From Streptomyces sp. NBC_01689 (GTDB lineage Bacteria; Actinomycetota; Actinomycetes; Streptomycetales; Streptomycetaceae), in NCBI RefSeq assembly GCF_036250675.1, contig NZ_CP109592.1, positions 7,688,001 through 7,752,000 of the forward strand: a stretch of DNA of 64,000 nt. The letters run 5' to 3'. The position numbers and the translations under genes are program-made. Below, piece after piece: positions 59,033 to 64,000 of this stretch. The notes under the pieces are model-generated. The model worked only from the letters and a program-made list of their open reading frames with translations. It searched no databases and was not told the origin of the DNA. The stretch's first letter is position 1; each line of letters opens with the position of its first letter.

Positions 59033-59871
59033 GCCTGGAACCCTTCGGCGCACGTCTTCGCCGCGCGATGGACGAGCGCGGCCCGCTGTGCGTCGGTATC
59101 GACCCGCACGCCTCCCTGCTCGCCGACTGGGGGCTCGGTGACGACATCGCGGGTCTGGAGCGGTTCAGCCGCACGGTCGTCGAGGCGCTCGCCGAGCGGG
59201 TCGCCGTCCTGAAGCCCCAGAGCGCGTTCTTCGAGCGCTTCGGCTCGCGCGGGATCGCCGTCCTGGAGAGGTCGGTCGAGGAGGCGCGGGAGGCGGGGGC
59301 GCTGGTCGTCATGGACGCCAAGCGCGGTGACATCGGTTCGACCATGGCCGCGTACGCCGAGACCTTCCTGCGCAAGGGCGCGCCGCTGTTCTCCGACGCG
59401 CTGACCGTGTCGCCCTATCTGGGCTACGGCTCGCTGAAGCCCGCGGTGGAGCTGGCGCGCGAGAGCGGCGCCGGGCTCTTCGTGCTCGCCCTCACCTCCA
59501 ACCCGGAGGGCGGCGAGGTGCAGCACGCGGTCCGCGGCGACGGCCGTACCGTCGGGGCGACCGTGCTCGCCCATCTGGCCGCCGAGAACGCCGCGGAGAG
59601 CCCCCTGGGGTCCTTCGGCGCGGTCGTCGGCGCCACCCTGGGCGATCTCTCCTCCTACGACCTGGAGATCAACGGACCCCTCCTGGCGCCGGGGATCGGT
59701 GCCCAGGGGGCCACCGCGGCCGATCTCGCGGGAGTCTTCGGGGCGGCCGTGCGCAACGTCGTCCCGAACGTGAGCCGGGGTGTTCTTCGTCACGGTCCCG
59801 ACGTTCTCGCGCTGCGGGAGTCCGCGGACCGCTTCGCGGAGGAGATCAGGTCCGCGGTCGAGGCCGCCTGA
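59029..59871 (+). CDS. pyrF: Orotidine 5'-phosphate decarboxylase
   Basis: Final step to UMP; 280 aa from ATG 59029, the longer type 2 form. Active-site Lys/Asp in VVMDAKRGDIGSTMAAYAE (about 96-114), CVGIDPHAS at the N-terminus. Last gene of the pyr operon; pyrE is absent from the cluster, as in mycobacteria. Confidence 0.96.
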   Translation: MSLEPFGARLRRAMDERGPLCVGIDPHASLLADWGLGDDIAGLERFSRTVVEALAERVAVLKPQSAFFERFGSRGIAVLERSVEEAREAGALVVMDAKRGDIGSTMAAYAETFLRKGAPLFSDALTVSPYLGYGSLKPAVELARESGAGLFVLALTSNPEGGEVQHAVRGDGRTVGATVLAHLAAENAAESPLGSFGAVVGATLGDLSSYDLEINGPLLAPGIGAQGATAADLAGVFGAAVRNVVPNVSRGVLRHGPDVLALRESADRFAEEIRSAVEAA

Positions 59872-60065
59872 GCCGCCCTTTCCGGGGCCTATCGGGGCCT
59901 TCGGGACCCCGGGCCCGCCTCCCGCGAGCCTCCGGACGGCGGGCCGCGGTCCTCCGGCGGGCGAGTCCGGAGCGGCCCGAGTCTGAATACATCCTCAAAT
60001 CCGGGGCAGTATGTCGCAAATGACCGGCTCCAGGGAGGCTGACCAGGACTTTTCCGCTGTTCTCG

Positions 60066-60094
60066 CTGACTCCGGCGGACTTGCCCGCTAGTCT
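60066..60094 (+). promoter_or_regulatory. Promoter of sihF
   Basis: -35 CTGACT (60066-60071), 17-base spacer, -10 TAGTCT (60089-60094). Would start near 60101, giving a leader of about 137 bases. Confidence 0.55.
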
Positions 60095-60100
60095 CCGTCG

Positions 60101-60142
60101 AGTGGGGGCACCTCCCACGCCCCCCAGGCAAGTGGGGGAGCG
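60101..60142 (+). repeat. GTGGGGGCACCTCCCAC-type dispersed element
   Basis: GTGGG (60102-60106) pairs with CCCAC (60114-60118), and the repeat continues with a second GTGGGGGAG arm (60132-60140). I recall this motif from many Streptomyces intergenic regions. Here it lies in the predicted sihF leader. Confidence 0.45.
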
Positions 60143-60237
60143 CGGGCAGGCGTGTTGCTCGCAGCTCCCCAGGTGTGGGGCGACTAGGTTCCTCACCGGT
60201 CCGTATCCGACAGTTCGACATCCGAGGTGACGTAGGC

Positions 60238-60561
60238 GTGGCTCTTCCGCCCCTTACCCCTGAACAGCGCGCAGCCGCGCTCGAAAAGGCCGCCGCGGCT
60301 CGCCGGGAGCGGGCCGAGGTCAAGAATCGACTCAAGCACTCCGGCGCCTCCCTTCACGAGGTCATCAAGCAGGGCCAGGAGAACGACGTCATCGGCAAGA
60401 TGAAGGTCTCCGCTCTCCTCGAGTCCCTGCCGGGCGTGGGCAAGGTCCGCGCCAAGCAGATCATGGAGCGACTCGGGATCTCCGAGAGCCGCCGCGTGCG
60501 CGGTCTCGGCTCGAACCAGATCGCCTCCTTGGAGCGTGAGTTCGGCGGTTCCGGCGCCTGA
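60238..60561 (+). CDS. sihF: Streptomyces integration host factor sIHF
   Basis: Nucleoid-associated DNA-binding protein of the actinobacterial IHF family, affecting development and antibiotic production. 107 aa from GTG 60238 (GAGGTGA upstream), the exact family length. N-terminal basic helix ([18 protein letters not shown]) and a helix-two-turn-helix/HhH region [17 protein letters not shown] (about 60-76) are visible. sihF-gmk-rpoZ-coaBC-metK matches the mycobacterial mihF locus. Confidence 0.97.
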   Translation: MALPPLTPEQRAAALEKAAAARRERAEVKNRLKHSGASLHEVIKQGQENDVIGKMKVSALLESLPGVGKVRAKQIMERLGISESRRVRGLGSNQIASLEREFGGSGA

Positions 60562-60598
60562 GTCCTGGGCACTCCGGGATTGCTGGAATAATCGCTGC

Positions 60599-61156
60599 AT
60601 GAGTGAACGTCCGCGGCTGACCGTGCTCTCCGGCCCCTCAGGGGTCGGCAAGAGCACGGTCGTCGCTCATATGCGCAAGGAACACCCCGAGGTATGGCTC
60701 TCGGTGTCGGCGACGACCCGCAAGCCGCGCCCCGGTGAGAAGCACGGGGTCCACTACTTCTTCGTCTCGGACGAGGAGATGGACAAGCTGATCGCCAACG
60801 GCGAGCTCCTGGAGTGGGCCGAATTCGCCGGCAACCGCTACGGGACGCCCCGCGCGGCCGTCCTGGAGCACCTGGAGACGGGTGTGCCGGTCCTCCTGGA
60901 GATCGACCTCCAGGGCGCCCGGCAGGTCCGCGAGTCCATGCCCGAGGCGCTCCTCGTGTTCCTGGCTCCGCCCTCATGGGAGGAGCTGGTGCGCAGGCTC
61001 ACCGGGCGGGGCACCGAACCGCCCGAGGTGATCGAACGCCGGCTCGACGCCGCGAAGGTCGAACTGGCCGCCGAGCCGGAGTTCGACGTCACCCTGGTCA
61101 ACACCTCCGTCGAGGACGTGGCGCGTGAGCTGCTAGCCTTGATGGAAGTTGTTTGA
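60599..61156 (+). CDS. gmk: Guanylate kinase
   Basis: Phosphorylates GMP to GDP; 185 aa from ATG 60599. Walker [10 protein letters not shown] (about 11-19), GMP-binding [17 protein letters not shown] and [10 protein letters not shown] are present. AATAAT lies 6 bases before the ATG and there is no Shine-Dalgarno, so a leaderless transcript from its own promoter is possible beside read-through from sihF. Confidence 0.96.
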   Translation: MSERPRLTVLSGPSGVGKSTVVAHMRKEHPEVWLSVSATTRKPRPGEKHGVHYFFVSDEEMDKLIANGELLEWAEFAGNRYGTPRAAVLEHLETGVPVLLEIDLQGARQVRESMPEALLVFLAPPSWEELVRRLTGRGTEPPEVIERRLDAAKVELAAEPEFDVTLVNTSVEDVARELLALMEVV

Positions 61157-61193
61157 TATTCCAGGTCAATTTCCACCTTTCGGAAGGCAGAGC

Positions 61194-61466
61194 GTGTCCT
61201 CTTCCATCACCGCTCCCGAGGGCATCATCAACCCTCCGATCGACGAGCTCCTCGAGGCCACCGACTCGAAGTACAGCCTCGTGATCTACGCGGCCAAGCG
61301 CGCCCGTCAGATCAACGCGTACTACTCGCAGCTCGGCGAGGGCCTCCTCGAGTACGTCGGTCCTCTCGTCGACACCCACGTCCACGAGAAGCCGCTCTCC
61401 ATCGCCCTGCGCGAGATCAACGCCGGTCTGCTGACGTCCGAGGCCATCGAGGGCCCCGCGCAGTAG
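61194..61466 (+). CDS. rpoZ: RNA polymerase omega subunit
   Basis: 90 aa from GTG 61194 after GGAAGG; the frame extends 45 bases upstream without family similarity. Conserved [32 protein letters not shown] and the C-terminal [14 protein letters not shown] match actinobacterial omega. Structural subunit of RNA polymerase. In Streptomyces its loss affects development. A terminator follows. Confidence 0.96.
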   Translation: MSSSITAPEGIINPPIDELLEATDSKYSLVIYAAKRARQINAYYSQLGEGLLEYVGPLVDTHVHEKPLSIALREINAGLLTSEAIEGPAQ

Positions 61467-61486
61467 TCCGCCGCAGCACTTCATTC

Positions 61487-61515
61487 CGGGCCCGGCAGCA
61501 CACCTGCCGGGCCCG
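61487..61515 (+). terminator. Hairpin terminator after rpoZ
   Basis: Perfect 12-bp stem (61487-61498 with 61504-61515), loop CACAC. Confidence 0.75.
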
Positions 61516-61593
61516 TGGTGTGTCATGGAGTCGTGTCATGGAGCCGTACGCCTTCGAGCCGGGGCGTGCGGGTGTCGAGTGTGGGGAGGCCCG

Positions 61594-62796
61594 GTGGACA
61601 AGCCGAAGGTCGTGCTGGGGGTCAGCGGCGGCATCGCCGCGTACAAGGCGTGCGAGCTGCTGCGCCGGCTGACGGAGTCGGGGCACGACGTGCGGGTCGT
61701 ACCGACCGCGTCCGCCCTGCACTTCGTGGGCGCCGCCACCTGGTCCGCGCTATCCGGCCATCCGGTCTCCACCGAGGTGTGGTCGGACGTCCACGAGGTC
61801 CCGCACGTCCGGATCGGACAGCACGCGGACCTGGTGGTGGTGGCACCGGCGACGGCCGACATGCTCGCCAAGGCCGCGCACGGGCTCGCCGACGACCTCC
61901 TCACCAACACCCTGCTCACCGCCCGCTGCCCGGTCGTCTTCGCGCCCGCCATGCACACCGAGATGTGGGAGCACCCGGCCACGCAGGAGAACGTGGCGAC
62001 GCTCCGCCGCCGCGGAGCCGTCGTCATCGAACCCGCGGTGGGCCGGCTGACCGGCGTGGACACCGGCAAGGGCCGGCTGCCCGACCCCGCGGAGATCTTC
62101 GAGGTCTGCCGCCGGGTGCTCGCGCGCGGTGTCCGCGAGCCCGACCTCGCCGGCCGCCATGTCGTCGTCAGCGCCGGCGGAACCCGCGAGCCGCTCGACC
62201 CCGTCCGCTTCCTCGGCAACCGTTCCTCCGGCAAACAGGGGTACGCCCTCGCGCGCACCGCCGCCGCCCGGGGCGCCCGGGTGACGCTGATCGCCGCGAA
62301 CACCGGACTGCCCGACCCGGCGGGCGTGGACGTGGTGCGGGTGGGCACGGCCGTCCAGCTGCGCGAGGCGGTGCTCAAGGCGACCTCGGACGCCGACGCC
62401 GTCGTGATGGCGGCGGCCGTCGCGGACTTCCGTCCGGCCGTGTACGCGGCGGGGAAGATCAAGAAGAAGGACGGCGAGGAGCCCGAACCGATCGTCCTGG
62501 TGCGCAATCCGGACATCCTGGCCGAGATCTCGGCGGACCGTGCGCGCCCCGGCCAGATCGTGGTCGGATTCGCCGCCGAGACGGACGACGTCCTCGCCAA
62601 CGGCCGCGCGAAACTGGAGCGCAAGGGGTGCGACCTCCTCGTGGTCAACGAGGTGGGGGAGCGCAGGACCTTCGGCTCCGAGGAGAACGAGGCCGTGGTG
62701 CTGGGCGCCGACGGCAGCGAGACCGCGGTGCCCCACGGACCCAAGGAAGCCCTGGCCGAGACCGTGTGGGATCTGGTGACACGCCGTCTGGCCTGA
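61594..62796 (+). CDS. coaBC: Bifunctional phosphopantothenoylcysteine decarboxylase / phosphopantothenate-cysteine ligase
   Basis: Two consecutive steps of coenzyme A synthesis. 400 aa from GTG 61594 with GGGGAGG upstream. N-terminal CoaC flavoprotein domain (about 1-190): [18 protein letters not shown], and APAMHTEMW where the PxMNxxMW motif has His for Asn, a common actinobacterial variant. C-terminal Coa[30 protein letters not shown] and NPDILAEI. Conserved upstream of metK. Confidence 0.96.
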   Translation: MDKPKVVLGVSGGIAAYKACELLRRLTESGHDVRVVPTASALHFVGAATWSALSGHPVSTEVWSDVHEVPHVRIGQHADLVVVAPATADMLAKAAHGLADDLLTNTLLTARCPVVFAPAMHTEMWEHPATQENVATLRRRGAVVIEPAVGRLTGVDTGKGRLPDPAEIFEVCRRVLARGVREPDLAGRHVVVSAGGTREPLDPVRFLGNRSSGKQGYALARTAAARGARVTLIAANTGLPDPAGVDVVRVGTAVQLREAVLKATSDADAVVMAAAVADFRPAVYAAGKIKKKDGEEPEPIVLVRNPDILAEISADRARPGQIVVGFAAETDDVLANGRAKLERKGCDLLVVNEVGERRTFGSEENEAVVLGADGSETAVPHGPKEALAETVWDLVTRRLA

Positions 62797-62858
62797 GGGG
62801 GTCCCGTCACCCCGACGGGTGCCTCCGTCCGTGCGAAATTCGCCCGCGGGGACCCTGG

Positions 62859-62937
62859 TGGAGAGCGATCTCCATGGCGCAGAATGCCCGTGCCGCAGGT
62901 CACAGCGCTTCCGAGAAGCGAGACAGGGGGGCCTGTC
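62859..62937 (+). promoter_or_regulatory. Three small hairpins upstream of metK
   Basis: TGGAGA-GCGA-TCTCCA (62859-62874), CGCTTC-CGA-GAAGCG (62906-62920) and GACAGG-GGGG-CCTGTC (62922-62937) occur in the 242-base gap before metK. TAAACT at 62953-62958 may be a -10, which would leave the hairpins upstream of the transcript as DNA operators. Alternatively they end coaBC. I see no recognisable SAM riboswitch core. Confidence 0.35.
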
Positions 62938-63038
62938 GGCGAGTGCGACCGATAAACTGTTCTCGGACGACGCCGGGCGCAGCTCCCGTCCCGTCCGCCA
63001 ATGATCAGCCAGCAGCCGCTGCAACCACAGGGAGCGTT

Positions 63039-64000
63039 GTGTCCCGTCGCCTGTTCACCTCGGAGTCCGTGACCGAGGGTCACCCCGACAAGATCGCTGA
63101 CCAGATCAGCGACACCATTCTCGACGCGCTTCTGCGGGAGGACCCGACGTCCCGGGTCGCCGTGGAGACGTTGATCACGACCGGCCTGGTGCACGTGGCC
63201 GGGGAGGTCACGACCAAGGCGTACGCGCCGATCGCGCAGCTGGTCCGGGAGAAGATCCTGGAGATCGGCTACGACTCGTCGAAGAAGGGCTTCGACGGCG
63301 CTTCCTGCGGTGTCTCGGTGTCGATCGGCTCCCAGTCACCGGACATCGCGCAGGGTGTCGACACGGCGTACGAGTCCCGCGTCGAGGGTGACGAGGACGA
63401 GCTCGACAAGCAGGGCGCCGGTGACCAGGGCCTGATGTTCGGGTACGCGACGGACGAGACCCCGAACCTGATGCCGCTGCCGATCCATCTCGCGCACCGG
63501 CTCTCCCGCCGGCTCTCCGAGGTCCGCAAGAACGGCACGATCCCCTACCTCCGTCCCGACGGGAAGACCCAGGTCACCATCGAGTACGACGGTGACAAGG
63601 CGGTCCGGCTGGACACCGTCGTGGTCTCCTCGCAGCACGCGAGCGACATCGACCTGGACTCGCTGCTCGCCCCGGACATCCGCGAGTTCGTCGTGGAGCC
63701 GGAGCTCAAGGCCCTCCTCGACGACGGCATCAAGCTGGACACCGAGGGCTACCGCCTGCTGGTCAACCCGACCGGCCGCTTCGAGATCGGCGGCCCGATG
63801 GGCGACGCCGGTCTGACCGGCCGCAAGATCATCATCGACACGTACGGCGGCATGGCCCGTCACGGCGGCGGCGCCTTCTCCGGCAAGGACCCGTCCAAGG
63901 TCGACCGTTCCGCCGCGTACGCGATGCGCTGGGTCGCCAAGAACGTCGTCGCCGCAGGCCTCGCCTCGCGCTGCGAGGTCCAGGTCGCCTACGCCATCGG
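63039..64000 (+). CDS. metK: S-adenosylmethionine synthetase, 3' truncated by window edge
   Basis: Makes SAM from methionine and ATP. GTG 63039 after GGGAG gives the canonical [20 protein letters not shown]. About 320 of the usual 400 residues are in the window. ATP/Mg motifs [12 protein letters not shown] (about 126-137) and the P-loop-like [19 protein letters not shown] (about 278) are complete. In Streptomyces, SAM level influences antibiotic production and development. Confidence 0.97.
   Translation, partial: MSRRLFTSESVTEGHPDKIADQISDTILDALLREDPTSRVAVETLITTGLVHVAGEVTTKAYAPIAQLVREKILEIGYDSSKKGFDGASCGVSVSIGSQSPDIAQGVDTAYESRVEGDEDELDKQGAGDQGLMFGYATDETPNLMPLPIHLAHRLSRRLSEVRKNGTIPYLRPDGKTQVTIEYDGDKAVRLDTVVVSSQHASDIDLDSLLAPDIREFVVEPELKALLDDGIKLDTEGYRLLVNPTGRFEIGGPMGDAGLTGRKIIIDTYGGMARHGGGAFSGKDPSKVDRSAAYAMRWVAKNVVAAGLASRCEVQVAYAI

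Larger units (their letters stand above)
59872..60237 (+). other. 366-nt intergenic region with sihF promoter and repeat element
   Basis: Holds a GGCCCGCC/GGCGGGCC pair (59912-59919 with 59938-59945) as a possible pyr-operon terminator. The sihF promoter candidate and a GTGGG-rich dispersed element are downstream. No coding gene is supported. Confidence 0.6.

Noticed and set aside
62797..63038. A SAM riboswitch upstream of metK
   Set aside because: I cannot find a conserved SAM-I, SAM-II or SAM-IV core. Only small isolated hairpins are present, probably upstream of the transcription start.

Overview
The window is high-GC, gene-dense chromosomal DNA from a Streptomyces (or very close relative). 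The evidence is the strong G/C third-position bias, the many GTG and TTG starts, the presence of bldD and the actinobacterial integration host factor sIHF, and a PI-mannoside gene cluster. It looks like ordinary core chromosome. I found no insertion sequence, prophage, CRISPR array, tRNA or rRNA.

Layout. 1-849 is the 3' part of a hypothetical gene. 955-3758 carries thrS and a HIT-family Ap4A hydrolase/phosphorylase. 3897-8042 holds two minus-strand genes: an unrecognised membrane protein and an EF-G paralogue with a degenerate G domain. 8345-11087 is pgsA, acyltransferase and pimA (phosphatidylinositol and PI-mannoside synthesis), followed by a LemA-like protein. 12008-23948 is a plus-strand run: pdxS-pdxT, yebC, ruvC-ruvA-ruvB, yajC-secD-secF, apt, relA. 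24047-26233 (minus) is a DUF349 protein and a membrane-anchored cyclophilin. Then come a metallo-beta-lactamase-fold hydrolase and hisS (plus), an ABC exporter pair (minus), and a VKOR, rarA and rpsD (plus). A STAND/TPR regulator on the minus strand covers 33380-35548. 35709-45391 is two small membrane proteins, alaS, ruvX, mltG, aroE, aroC, aroK, aroB. 45594-48867 is a P-loop protein, an M24 peptidase homologue, efp and nusB. bldD (minus) stands head to head with the pyrimidine operon pyrR-pyrB-pyrC-orf-carA-carB-pyrD-pyrF (49811-59871). The window ends with sihF, gmk, rpoZ, coaBC and the 5' part of metK.

How it fits together. Gene order closely follows the mycobacterial thrS...nusB and pyrR...metK loci, so most assignments are supported by both motifs and context. 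Genes within operons are often coupled by 1-8 bp stop/start overlaps, many of them ATGA or GTGA. Convergent gene pairs are separated by long perfect hairpins without long U tracts. Several genes appear to be leaderless.

The most interesting signals are these: a PyrR-binding loop whose lower stem sequesters the pyrR Shine-Dalgarno sequence; a BldD operator overlapping the bldD promoter; a 340-nt structured leader upstream of rpsD; an EF-G paralogue and an M24 homologue that have each lost several catalytic residues; and minisatellite-like repeats at the 3' end of thrS and inside ruvC and secD. I did not find a clearly new multi-gene system. The best candidates for undescribed biology are the rpsD leader, the two degenerate enzymes, and the uncharacterised proteins at 3897-5606, 33380-35548 and 45594-46472.
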